A DNA stretch of 44,528 nucleotides, from the NCBI GenBank assembly GCA_902492555.1, contig CABUMH010000019.1:1-44528 (forward strand), in the 5' to 3' direction. This DNA is from Eisenbergiella sp900555195. GTDB lineage: Bacteria; Bacillota; Clostridia; Lachnospirales; Lachnospiraceae. Under the pieces are notes generated by a model. The model was not told the DNA's origin. It did no database searches and worked only from the letters and a program-made list of their open reading frames with translations. The position numbers were made by a program, and so were the translations under genes. The first letter of the stretch is position 1, and each line of letters starts with the position of its first letter. Shown piece after piece: positions 16,016 through 23,986 of this stretch.

Positions 16016-16081
16016 AAAAGACCGGATATTGTAAAAGACAGTTTGCAGGACAGGGTAAGGAATAAAAAACAGGAGGCGGCC

Positions 16082-17074
16082 ATGAAGTGGAAAAAGTTCA
16101 GAATCAGGACGGTGACAGAGGCAGAAGATATCATTATCAGCACGTTGTATGATATTGGCCTGGAAGGGGCCCAGATTGAGGATAAGGTTCCCCTGACCGC
16201 TGCGGAGAAGGAGCAGATGTTTGTGGACATTCTTCCGGAAGGGCCGGAGGATGACGGGATCGCTTACCTGAGTTTTTTTGTGGAAGAGAATGAGGAGGGA
16301 GAACTTCTCGTAAACGGTGAAGAAACCACGGAAGACGTGCTTCTGGAACGTGTGCGCGAACAGCTGGAAGAACTGAGAGCATTTTGCGACATCGGAGACG
16401 GGACGATCAGCGTGGATGAAACAGAGGATATCGACTGGATTAATAACTGGAAGCAGTATTTCCATCAGTTCTATATTGATGATATTTTGGTCATCCCTTC
16501 CTGGGAGAAAGTGGAGGAGAAAGACCAGGGGAAGATGGTGCTTCATATCGATCCGGGCACGGCGTTCGGGACGGGCATGCACGAGACGACGCAGCTGTGC
16601 ATCCGTCAGCTGAAGAAGTATGTCACGCCTGACACGGTGCTTCTGGATGTGGGGACGGGAAGCGGGATCCTTGGGATTCTGGCGCTCATGTTCGGGGCAA
16701 AGCGTGTGGTCGGCACGGATCTGGACATCTGCGCGGTGGATGCAGTGCGCGATAATCTGGAAGCGAATCACATTGACCCGGAGCGGTTTGAAATGATGAT
16801 CGGCAATCTCATCACGGAGAAAGAGATTCAGGATCGGGTGGGATATGGCTGCTATGATATTGTGACGGCGAATATTCTGGCGGATGTGCTGGTGGCGCTG
16901 ACGCCGGTGGTAATAGAGCAGATGAAGCCGGGGGCTATCTATATTCTTTCCGGAATCATTGATGATAAGGAAACGACGGTGACGGAAGCTGTGAAAGCTG
17001 CCGGTCTGGAACTGCTGGAAGTGAACTATCAGGGAGAATGGGTGGGCATCACAGCCAGAAAACCTGTGAATTGA
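16082..17074 (+). CDS. prmA: Ribosomal protein L11 methyltransferase PrmA
   Basis: The 330-residue product has an N-terminal L11-recognition domain and a class I methyltransferase domain. The SAM site is LLDVGTGSGILGI, the neighbouring substrate motif is FGTGMHETTQLC and the catalytic-site motif is VTANILADVL. PrmA trimethylates ribosomal protein L11. The start at 16082 is chosen for AGGAGG just upstream; the in-frame ATG at 16043 has none. The gene order dnaJ-prmA-rsmE is the common Firmicutes arrangement. Confidence 0.97.
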   Translation: MKWKKFRIRTVTEAEDIIISTLYDIGLEGAQIEDKVPLTAAEKEQMFVDILPEGPEDDGIAYLSFFVEENEEGELLVNGEETTEDVLLERVREQLEELRAFCDIGDGTISVDETEDIDWINNWKQYFHQFYIDDILVIPSWEKVEEKDQGKMVLHIDPGTAFGTGMHETTQLCIRQLKKYVTPDTVLLDVGTGSGILGILALMFGAKRVVGTDLDICAVDAVRDNLEANHIDPERFEMMIGNLITEKEIQDRVGYGCYDIVTANILADVLVALTPVVIEQMKPGAIYILSGIIDDKETTVTEAVKAAGLELLEVNYQGEWVGITARKPVN

Positions 17075-17088
17075 GTGAGGAATGCGGA

Positions 17089-17853
17089 ATGCACCAATTT
17101 TTTGTGAAACCTGAGCAGATACAGGGAAAGACCATACGGATCACGGGCAGGGATGTGAATCACATTAAAAATGTGCTCCGTATGAAGCCGGGAGAAGAAA
17201 TCAGCGTCAGCAATGGAGAAGATGGAAAGGAATACAGGTGCGGAATAGAAACGCTCAGTGAAGAAGAGATCGTCTGTACCCTGCGTTTCATCAAAGAGGA
17301 TGGTTTGGAACTGCCCTGCCGGATCACGCTGTTCCAGTGCCTGCCTAAGGCGGATAAGATGGAACTGGTGATTCAGAAGGCGGTGGAACTGGGGGCATAT
17401 GAGGTGATCCCGGTGGCTGCCAAACGTTGCGTGGTCAGACTGGATGCCAAAAAGGAAAAAAGCAAGCTGGAGCGCTGGCAGCAGATCGCGGAAGCGGCGG
17501 CCAAGCAGAGCAGGAGGCGGATCGTGCCCCATGTGGGGCCGGTGATGAATATGCAGGAGGCCATTTCCTATGCATCCGGAATGGATGTCCGGCTGTTTCC
17601 CTATGAATTGGCAGAGGGAATGGCTCAGACAAAGCGGCTGATGGAGAGCGTGAAAGCGGGTCAGTCGGTGGCCGTGTTCATCGGGCCGGAGGGAGGCTTT
17701 GAGGACTCCGAAGTGGAAGCGGCTGTGAAGGCCGGTTTTGCCCCCATTACGCTGGGAAGGCGGATCCTGCGTACAGAGACAGCTGGATTTACCGTGCTCG
17801 CCTGGCTGATGTATTTGCTGGAGGCGCAGGCGGAAGAGCGGCCAGAAGCGTAG
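17089..17853 (+). CDS. rsmE: 16S rRNA m3U1498 methyltransferase RsmE
   Basis: The 254-residue protein is a SPOUT methyltransferase with an N-terminal PUA-like domain (HQFFVKPEQI, then HIKNVLRMKPGEEI). The SAM knot is at the C-terminus (VFIGPEGGFEDSEVE, LGRRILRTETA). RsmE methylates U1498 of 16S rRNA. The start at 17089 is 8 bases after GAGTGAGG and 14 bp after the prmA stop. The upstream in-frame ATG at 17038 lies inside prmA. Confidence 0.96.
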   Translation: MHQFFVKPEQIQGKTIRITGRDVNHIKNVLRMKPGEEISVSNGEDGKEYRCGIETLSEEEIVCTLRFIKEDGLELPCRITLFQCLPKADKMELVIQKAVELGAYEVIPVAAKRCVVRLDAKKEKSKLERWQQIAEAAAKQSRRRIVPHVGPVMNMQEAISYASGMDVRLFPYELAEGMAQTKRLMESVKAGQSVAVFIGPEGGFEDSEVEAAVKAGFAPITLGRRILRTETAGFTVLAWLMYLLEAQAEERPEA

Positions 17854-17996
17854 CTGCGGAGAGCCGACAAAAATGGCGCTGTGGAGAGAGGAACGAAATG
17901 CGGCATTTTCTCATATGATATGTCAGGCGGGTTCCTGTGCGGGGATCCGCGCTTTCCATACACGATAATTTATTTTAGAGAAAGCTGGGATAAACT

Positions 17997-19157
17997 ATGG
18001 AATGCTATCTGGATAATTCAGCCACAACGAGATGCTTTGACAGTGTCGCAGACATCATGACCCGGGTTATGTGCCTGGACTATGGCAATCCATCCAGTAT
18101 GCACCGGAAGGGAGTGCAGGCTGAGCAGTACCTTCGCTATGCAAAAGATGTATTTTCCAGGATATTGAAGGTGGATGGGAAAGAACTTTTCTTCACCTCG
18201 GGAGGAACGGAATCGGATAATCTGGCTTTGATCGGCTGTGCGTTTGCCAACTGCAGGGCGGGAAGGCATCTGATTACCACCTGCATAGAACATCCCGCAA
18301 TTCTTCAGACCATGCAGTATCTGGAGGAACAGGGGTTTGAGGTGACCTATTTGCCGGTGGATGAATACGGAAGGATCTGCCTTGCGGATCTGGAAAGAGA
18401 ATTGCGGCCGGATACGATCCTGGTTTCGATCATGCATACGAATAATGAGATCGGTTCCCTTCAGCCCATTGCCGAAGCGGGAGCCCTGATCCGCCGGCTT
18501 AATCCCCGCACGCTTTTCCATGTGGATGCGGTTCAGGGATTTGGAAAGTTCCGCATTCTTCCCAGGAAGATGGGGATTGACCTGCTTTCGGTCAGCGGAC
18601 ATAAGATCCATGGTCCCAAGGGAGTTGGGCTTCTGTATGTGAGCGAGCGGGCCAAAATCCATCCCATCCTCTTTGGAGGCGGGCAGCAGAGAGGGCTTCG
18701 TTCCGGCACGGAGAATGTATCAGGAATCGCGGGGCTGGCAAAGGCCGCGGAAGAGATGTATGCGTCTTTGGATTTGGATGTGAACCGGCTGTATGAACTG
18801 AAGCAGAGATTTATCGACGGCATAAGTGGTCTGCCTGAGATCCAGGTGAACGGCCTTACGGGCAGGGAGAGTGCGCCTCATGTGATCAGCGTTTCCTTCC
18901 GCGGTGTGCGCAGTGAAGTGCTGCTGCATGCGCTGGAAGAGAGAGAAGTCTATGTATCCGCAGGGAGCGCTTGTTCTTCCAATAAGCCGGATACTGCAGG
19001 AAGCGCTACACTGAGGGCGATCGGGCTGGATAAGGAACTGCTCGGCTCCACCCTGAGATTCAGCCTTTCTGTGCTAACGCGGGAAGAAGAGATTGACTAC
19101 GCGGTGCAGACGCTGTATGATGTGGTTCCCATGCTGCGCAGATTTACGCGAAGATAA
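17997..19157 (+). CDS. NifS/IscS-type cysteine desulfurase
   Basis: This pyridoxal-phosphate enzyme takes sulfur from cysteine and passes it on as a persulfide. The start CYLDNSATT is typical. The PLP-binding Lys is K203 in SGHKIHGPKG, and the catalytic Cys is C326 in SAGSACSSN. The family length of 380-400 residues is met (386). It is followed by thiI 134 bp downstream, the same pair as nifZ-thiI of Bacillus subtilis, so it probably supplies sulfur for 4-thiouridine in tRNA rather than for general Fe-S assembly. The ribosome site AAGCTGGGA is modest. Confidence 0.93.
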   Translation: MECYLDNSATTRCFDSVADIMTRVMCLDYGNPSSMHRKGVQAEQYLRYAKDVFSRILKVDGKELFFTSGGTESDNLALIGCAFANCRAGRHLITTCIEHPAILQTMQYLEEQGFEVTYLPVDEYGRICLADLERELRPDTILVSIMHTNNEIGSLQPIAEAGALIRRLNPRTLFHVDAVQGFGKFRILPRKMGIDLLSVSGHKIHGPKGVGLLYVSERAKIHPILFGGGQQRGLRSGTENVSGIAGLAKAAEEMYASLDLDVNRLYELKQRFIDGISGLPEIQVNGLTGRESAPHVISVSFRGVRSEVLLHALEEREVYVSAGSACSSNKPDTAGSATLRAIGLDKELLGSTLRFSLSVLTREEEIDYAVQTLYDVVPMLRRFTRR

Positions 19158-19290
19158 GGCGGGAAACCCGTTTATAAACGTGCCGTTCCGCCGCCCTGCG
19201 GGGAGGGAAAAGCCCCGCGGCGGCAGGAAAATGGAAAGAGTGGGTACCGTTCAGATCTGTCTGAACGGTTGCAAAGAATGAGGTATGGAT

Positions 19291-20481
19291 ATGGTTTTCA
19301 GATCGTTTTTGATTAAATATGCGGAAATCGGAGTGAAGGGAAAGAACAGGAGCCTCTTTGAAGAAGCGCTGGCCCAGCAGATCAAATATGCGCTGAAACG
19401 CTGTGAGGGCCAGTTCGCGGTGCGCCGGAGCCGGGGCAGGATCTATGTGGATGTCCTTTCTGACGCCTATGATTATGAAGAGACTGTGGAGAACCTGAAG
19501 ACGGTGTTTGGCGTTGCCCAGATCTGTCCGATGATACAGGTGGAGGACGAAGGCTTTGACCGGCTGTGCGAGACCGCCGTCAGGTATATGGACGAGGTGT
19601 ATCCGGACAAGCATCTGACCTTTAAAGTGAATGCGAGAAGGGCCAGAAAAAATTATCCGCTGGAGTCCATGGAAATCAACCGGGAAATCGGAGGCGTGCT
19701 TCTGGATGCGTTTCCGGAACTTCAGGTGGATGTCCATCATCCGGATGTGATGCTCTACATCGAGATCAGAGAAAATATTTCTCTTTATTCCATAGAAATT
19801 CCGGGACCGGGCGGTATGCCTGTGGGCACAAATGGAAAAGGGATGCTCCTTCTGTCAGGCGGCATCGATTCTCCTGTCGCAGGCTGGATGATTGCCAAGC
19901 GCGGGGTGAAGATTGACGCGGTATATTTTCATGCGCCGCCTTATACCAGCGACCGGGCGAAGCAGAAAGTGGTGGATCTGGCCAAACTGGTCGCCAGATA
20001 CAGCGGCCCGATTTATCTGCATGTGGTGAATTTCACGGAGATCCAGCTTTATATATATGAACAGTGTCCGCATGAGGAACTGACGATCATCATGCGCAGA
20101 TATATGATGCGGATTGCTGAGCGGATCGCGCAGGAGACGGAATGTCTGGGACTGATCACCGGGGAGAGTATCGGTCAGGTGGCATCCCAGACCATGCAGT
20201 CTCTGGCAGCGACGGATGAGGCGTGTCAGATGCCGGTCTATCGCCCGCTGATCGGGATGGACAAGCAGGAAATCATCGATTTGTCCGAGCGGATTGGGAC
20301 GTATGAGACCTCCATTCTGCCGTATGAGGACTGCTGTACGATTTTTGTAGCAAAGCATCCGGTGACCAAGCCGAATCTGAATGTGATCAGAAAACATGAA
20401 CATAATCTGGACGAGAAAATTGATGAATTGGTGAAGACGGCCCTTGAGACCAGAGAATTGATCGTGGCGGCCGTGGAATAA
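19291..20481 (+). CDS. thiI: tRNA uracil 4-sulfurtransferase ThiI
   Basis: The 396-residue product has a ferredoxin-like/THUMP N-terminus and the PP-loop ATPase motif LLSGGIDSPVAGW. It lacks the C-terminal rhodanese domain of E. coli ThiI, as in Bacillus and most Firmicutes. It makes 4-thiouridine at tRNA position 8, using ATP and a persulfide donor. The adjacent cysteine desulfurase would provide it. The ATG at 19291 lies seven bases after GAGG; the ATG at 19285 is too close. Confidence 0.96.
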   Translation: MVFRSFLIKYAEIGVKGKNRSLFEEALAQQIKYALKRCEGQFAVRRSRGRIYVDVLSDAYDYEETVENLKTVFGVAQICPMIQVEDEGFDRLCETAVRYMDEVYPDKHLTFKVNARRARKNYPLESMEINREIGGVLLDAFPELQVDVHHPDVMLYIEIRENISLYSIEIPGPGGMPVGTNGKGMLLLSGGIDSPVAGWMIAKRGVKIDAVYFHAPPYTSDRAKQKVVDLAKLVARYSGPIYLHVVNFTEIQLYIYEQCPHEELTIIMRRYMMRIAERIAQETECLGLITGESIGQVASQTMQSLAATDEACQMPVYRPLIGMDKQEIIDLSERIGTYETSILPYEDCCTIFVAKHPVTKPNLNVIRKHEHNLDEKIDELVKTALETRELIVAAVE

Positions 20482-20538
20482 GAAGCCATACAGTTGGCCG
20501 CCATCAGCTTAGGGCAGGGCGGCCAATGCACGGCATGG

Positions 20539-20598
20539 TAAGCCGTGGCAGAGTAAGCCGTGACAGAATAAGCTGCGGCAGCAACAGCCGCGGCAGCA
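20539..20598. repeat. Degenerate 15-bp tandem repeat, four copies
   Basis: Four consecutive 15-mers follow one pattern: TAAGCCGTGGCAGAG, TAAGCCGTGACAGAA, TAAGCTGCGGCAGCA and ACAGCCGCGGCAGCA. It lies between thiI and the convergent HPr-like gene, is not in any convincing reading frame, and could be a variable-number repeat. Confidence 0.75.
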
Positions 20599-20651
20599 GG
20601 CGCGAAGCCGCGTGAATATAGAAGCTGCGGAAAAAAGAGACCACACGGGCA

Positions 20652-20700
20652 AAAGAAAAGACAAGCCCCCCTGCTATGTTGGTCTTGCCCTTTTCTTCCA
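20652..20700 (-). terminator. Probable terminator for the HPr-like gene
   Basis: Read on the minus strand, AAGG(G)CAAG pairs with CTTGTCTT across a loop and a T-rich run (TTCTTTT) follows. The stem is imperfect. It is about 30 bp after the stop codon. Confidence 0.5.
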
Positions 20701-20730
20701 TGTCTATGGAACCATTATGTTTGGAACGTA

Positions 20731-20961
20731 TTAAACCATGTAAGGCTTAAGAACTTCCAGAACCTCATCAATCTTATCTTCTGCATGGATATTCAGGTCG
20801 ATCGGCTTGGATAAGTCAAGGCTGAAGATGCCCATGATGGACTTCGCATCGATAACGTATCTTCCGGATACCAGATCGAAATCATAATCAAACTTGGTGA
20901 TGTCATTCACAAAGGATTTTACCTTATCGATGGAATTTAAGGAAATCTTTACGGTTTTCAT
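20731..20961 (-). CDS. HPr-like protein lacking the active-site histidine
   Basis: The 76-residue product has HPr length and fold-like patterning. It keeps the Ser46 region in modified form (DAKSIMGIFSLDLS, compare KSIMGVMSL in HPr). The His15 region that would normally read GLHARP is replaced by NSIDKVKSF, so it cannot accept phosphate from PEP through His15. The conserved serine in SIMG could still be an HPr-kinase-like site. It is probably regulatory or a ligand of an unknown partner. AAGGAGG precedes its ATG. Divergent mtaB lies upstream. Confidence 0.75.
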   Translation of the reverse strand: MKTVKISLNSIDKVKSFVNDITKFDYDFDLVSGRYVIDAKSIMGIFSLDLSKPIDLNIHAEDKIDEVLEVLKPYMV

Positions 20962-21037
20962 TTTGTTTTACCTCCTTAATGTTTGGACGGCAAAACACCT
21001 GTTTTAGGGGCTTGGCCGCCATATACCTTCTGTTTCC

Positions 21038-21066
21038 ATATTAAAGGGAGGAGGGGGAAAAGTCAA
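21038..21066 (-). promoter_or_regulatory. Promoter of the HPr-like gene
   Basis: On the minus strand TTGACT (21061-21066) and TAATAT (21038-21043) are 17 bp apart. The leader would be about 70 nt. Confidence 0.5.
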
Positions 21067-21099
21067 TCATCAAACATGACAAAAATAGTGGGGAATACT

Positions 21100-22500
21100 A
21101 TGAAAAGTGTAGCATTGCATAATTTGGGCTGTAAAGTCAACGCATACGAATTGGAACGGATCGGACAAAAGTTACAAGAAAAAGGATACCAAATTATACC
21201 TTTTGATGGAATAGCAGATATCTATATTGTGAATACCTGTACCGTGACCAATATCGCGGATCGGAAGAGCCGCCAGATGCTGCATCGGGCAAAACACAGG
21301 AATCCCGAGGCGATTGTGGTGGCGCTGGGCTGCTATGTCCAGACCGGCGGAGAGAAGGCGCTCGAGGATGAGGGAATTGATCTTGCGATTGGAAATAATC
21401 GGAAAAAAGATTTGATTCCCATTCTGGAAGCCTTTTTGGAACAGAGGGAAAAGGAGAAGGCAGAAAGCAAGACGATGCACCAGACGAGCGTGACGGACAT
21501 CGGGAAAGAGACGGAATATGAGGAACTGATGGAAGAGGAAACCTCTGTGAATTGGCCGCATACCCGCGCTTATCTGAAAATCCAGGACGGATGCAACCAG
21601 TTCTGTTCCTATTGCATCATCCCCTTTGCCAGAGGAAGGGTGCGCAGCAGGAAGCCGGAATCTGTCCTCCTGGAGGCGAAGAAGCTTGCGGAGGCAGGGT
21701 ATCAGGAAGTGGTGCTCACGGGAATTCACTTAAGCTCCTATGGACTGGACTTTGTCAGCAGAAGCGACGGCGACTACCTGGAAGGTGGGCAGGATCTGAA
21801 GAAGACGGCCATGGAGCGGGAATATCTGCTGAATGTGATCAGGGAGATTGCAGCAGTGGAAGGGATCAGGCGGATCCGTCTGGGCTCGCTGGAACCCAGA
21901 ATCATTACCCGAAGATTTACGGAGGGGCTGGCGGCGCTGCCCAAGGTATGCCCCCATTTTCACCTGTCGCTGCAGAGCGGCTGTGACGAGACGCTGAAAC
22001 GGATGAATAGGCATTATACCACAGAGGAATACTATGAAAAAGTGAGCCTCCTTCGGGAAGTATACGCGAATCCTGCCATCACGACGGATGTGATTGTGGG
22101 CTTTCCCGGAGAAACAGAAGCGGAATTCGCGCAGACGGAAGCCTTTCTGAAGCGGACGAATTTTTTTGAGATGCATGTATTCAAATATTCAGCCAGAAAA
22201 GGAACGGTTGCTGCAGCCATGAAGGAGCAGATTCCTGAGAGCGTAAAGAGCGAACGGAGCGCAAAACTTCTCGGATTGGAGAAGGAACAGTCCCGGAATT
22301 ATCGGGCTTCCTATATAGGAAAAGAACTTTCAATCCTGACTGAGGAAACATTTGAGCAGGATGGCCGCCTCTTCCGCCTGGGACATACGGATACCTATGT
22401 AAAAGCCGCCGTTCCGGCAGAGGGAACATATAAAAACCAGTGGATAACCGCGCGTGCGGAGGCTTTTCTTACGGACGAGATTCTTCTGCTCTCCGTATGA
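21100..22500 (+). CDS. mtaB: tRNA (t6A37) methylthiotransferase MtaB
   Basis: The 466-residue product has the N-terminal MTTase domain (VALHNLGCKVNAYELE, then NTCTVTNIADRKSR), with its Cys residues for the auxiliary [4Fe-4S] cluster. The radical-SAM motif is DGCNQFCSYCIIPFARG, and a C-terminal TRAM-like RNA-binding region follows. MtaB converts t6A37 to ms2t6A37 in tRNA(Lys). The start at 21100 is chosen for GTGGGGAAT upstream and for the start of family similarity. The open frame continues to 20983 but that part is not like the family. Confidence 0.95.
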   Translation: MKSVALHNLGCKVNAYELERIGQKLQEKGYQIIPFDGIADIYIVNTCTVTNIADRKSRQMLHRAKHRNPEAIVVALGCYVQTGGEKALEDEGIDLAIGNNRKKDLIPILEAFLEQREKEKAESKTMHQTSVTDIGKETEYEELMEEETSVNWPHTRAYLKIQDGCNQFCSYCIIPFARGRVRSRKPESVLLEAKKLAEAGYQEVVLTGIHLSSYGLDFVSRSDGDYLEGGQDLKKTAMEREYLLNVIREIAAVEGIRRIRLGSLEPRIITRRFTEGLAALPKVCPHFHLSLQSGCDETLKRMNRHYTTEEYYEKVSLLREVYANPAITTDVIVGFPGETEAEFAQTEAFLKRTNFFEMHVFKYSARKGTVAAAMKEQIPESVKSERSAKLLGLEKEQSRNYRASYIGKELSILTEETFEQDGRLFRLGHTDTYVKAAVPAEGTYKNQWITARAEAFLTDEILLLSV

Positions 22501-22507
22501 AAACACG

Positions 22508-22536
22508 TTGAAATTTTGGTGAAAGTAGAGTAAGAT
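22508..22536 (+). promoter_or_regulatory. Possible promoter for ireB-ruvX
   Basis: TTGAAA (22508-22513) and TAAGAT (22531-22536) are 17 bp apart, right after the mtaB stop codon. The match is moderate. Confidence 0.4.
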
Positions 22537-22633
22537 ATGATAGAACAAGTGTCTTAAGTCCTGCAGATGTTGAAAGTGTCTTCGCAGGAAGCGAAAGGTT
22601 GGTGCCGCCTGGCGGCAGAAATAAGAGGAAGAA

Positions 22634-22903
22634 ATGCAGAACCAGAATTTGGGCAATACGCAATACTTTAAGGTGGAGAAAGAACCGGAAAACGCAGTGA
22701 AGGTGATTCTGGCTGCGGTGTATGAAGCGCTGACGGAGAAGGGATATAATCCTGTGGATCAGATTGTGGGGTATATTATGTCGGGAGATCCAACCTATAT
22801 TACCAGCCATAAAAATGCCAGAGGAATGATTATGCGTGTGGAACGGGATGAGCTCGTGGAAGAGATGCTGAAAGAATATATCCGGAACAACCGCTGGACC
22901 TAG
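22634..22903 (+). CDS. ireB: IreB-family regulatory phosphoprotein (DUF965)
   Basis: This 89-residue IreB protein has the family signature GYNPVDQIVGYIMSGDPTYIT and the ending LKEYIRNNR. In Enterococcus, IreB is phosphorylated on N-terminal threonines by the PASTA kinase IreK and affects cell-envelope stress and cephalosporin resistance. Here a Thr is at residue 9. The order ireB-ruvX-DUF1292 matches yrzL-yrrK-yrzB in B. subtilis. The ATG follows AAGAGGAAGA. Confidence 0.94.
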   Translation: MQNQNLGNTQYFKVEKEPENAVKVILAAVYEALTEKGYNPVDQIVGYIMSGDPTYITSHKNARGMIMRVERDELVEEMLKEYIRNNRWT

Positions 22904-22941
22904 GGTGTGATGCATAGGATGAGGAAGGAAAAAGAGAACAG

Positions 22942-23418
22942 ATGCGCATAATGGGATTGGATTTTGGGTCAAAGACTGTAGGGGTGGCCATCAGTGACCC
23001 TTTGTTGCTTACTGCCCAGGGAATTGAAATTGTTCGCAGGAAAGAAGAGAATAAGCTTCGTCAGACGCTTGCGAGGATAGAGGCGCTGATTGTGGAATAT
23101 GGCGTGACAGAGATCGTGTTGGGACTTCCGAAGCATATGAACGATACGGAGGGAGACCGGGCGCAGCTTGCCAGGCAGTTCGGGGAGAAGCTGTCCAGAA
23201 GGACGGCGCTTCCGGTGGTTTATTGGGATGAGAGACTGACCACGGTTTCGGCGGACAAGGCCATGATGGAAGCCGGGATTCGCAGAGAAGAGCGGAAGGA
23301 ACATGTGGACCGCATCGCAGCGGTTCTTATTTTGCAGGGATATCTGGATTATCGAAGAAACAAGGCAGAAGATGCCACAGACGGGCAGACTGCCGGTTTG
23401 GAAGAAAGCGGGAATTGA
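22942..23418 (+). CDS. ruvX: RuvX/YqgF Holliday junction resolvase-like protein
   Basis: The 158-residue RNase-H-fold nuclease begins MRIMGLDFGSKTVGVAISD, the family hallmark with its catalytic Asp. LGLPKHMNDTEG and YWDERLTTVSADKAM follow. YqgF/RuvX has been linked to 16S rRNA 5'-end processing and to Holliday junction cleavage. It lies 38 bp after ireB and overlaps the DUF1292 gene. The ribosome site is GAGGAAGGA, and the last residues are rich in charged amino acids. Confidence 0.95.
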   Translation: MRIMGLDFGSKTVGVAISDPLLLTAQGIEIVRRKEENKLRQTLARIEALIVEYGVTEIVLGLPKHMNDTEGDRAQLARQFGEKLSRRTALPVVYWDERLTTVSADKAMMEAGIRREERKEHVDRIAAVLILQGYLDYRRNKAEDATDGQTAGLEESGN

Positions 23419-23681
23419 CTTTGGAGAAAATTACATTTTGCCCCGATGGCGGGGAAGCTGTGGAATTTTATGTGCTGGAACAGACGAGGCTGGGAGGCCG
23501 CGATTATATTCTGGTGACGGAAGATGTGGATGCAGAGGAAGGAGAGGCGCTGATCTTAAAGGATGTCTCCTTGCCGGAAGAGAAAGAAGCGGTGTACGAG
23601 ATCGTCGAAGAGGAACACGAACTGGAGGCTGTGGCGGAGATTTTTTCCGATCTGCTGGAGGACGTGGAGTTAGAACGATAA
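23415..23681 (+). CDS. DUF1292 (YrzB-like) protein
   Basis: The 88-residue acidic product (LEKITFCPDGGEAVEFYVLE) is a DUF1292 protein, the yrzB position in the B. subtilis cluster. It starts at TTG (23415, overlapping the ruvX stop) or at TTG 23421; the first is favoured by translational coupling but the two cannot be separated. No function is known. It follows ruvX directly and ends 305 bp before RNase J. Confidence 0.85.
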   Translation: MTLEKITFCPDGGEAVEFYVLEQTRLGGRDYILVTEDVDAEEGEALILKDVSLPEEKEAVYEIVEEEHELEAVAEIFSDLLEDVELER

Positions 23682-23986
23682 AAACGGGCTGCCCGGATGT
23701 GGGTATGGCCGGTATTTTATAAATTTAGCATGTGGCTGCGCGGGTACTTGCGGCCAATGACTGCAACCTTAAAAGGCGGTTTCGCAGAGGACGTGGCTGG
23801 CCAGGCCAGCTGAAAGAGGCGGATCGCCTTTGCCTGCTGCTGCAAGCAATGGTCAGGGATGGGAAAACTGAGCCGGAGCATAATGGCCATGAGGGCCAAA
23901 GGCGGGCAGGAAATTCGGATTGCCGAAAAGGCAGCGGTCATGGCGGCGGTTGGCTGCGCGCTGCGCAGAATATGGAGGAGATTTGA
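23682..23986. other. Non-coding or degraded stretch before RNase J
   Basis: This 305-bp stretch has no convincing gene. A frame of 84 codons from 23732 and a 27-codon frame from 23730 have no ribosome site, and the stretch is rich in G+C hairpins such as GGCCATGAGGGCC. It may hold a promoter or processing site for rnj. Its codon-like texture leaves open a degraded gene. Confidence 0.4.

Noticed and set aside
20504..20701. 65-codon minus-strand frame over the 15-bp repeats
   Set aside because: Its Leu/Pro/Arg repeats simply reflect the tandem DNA repeat.
23732..23986. 84-codon plus-strand frame before RNase J
   Set aside because: No ribosome site, and the composition (many Arg, Gly, Gln) is unlike the neighbours.
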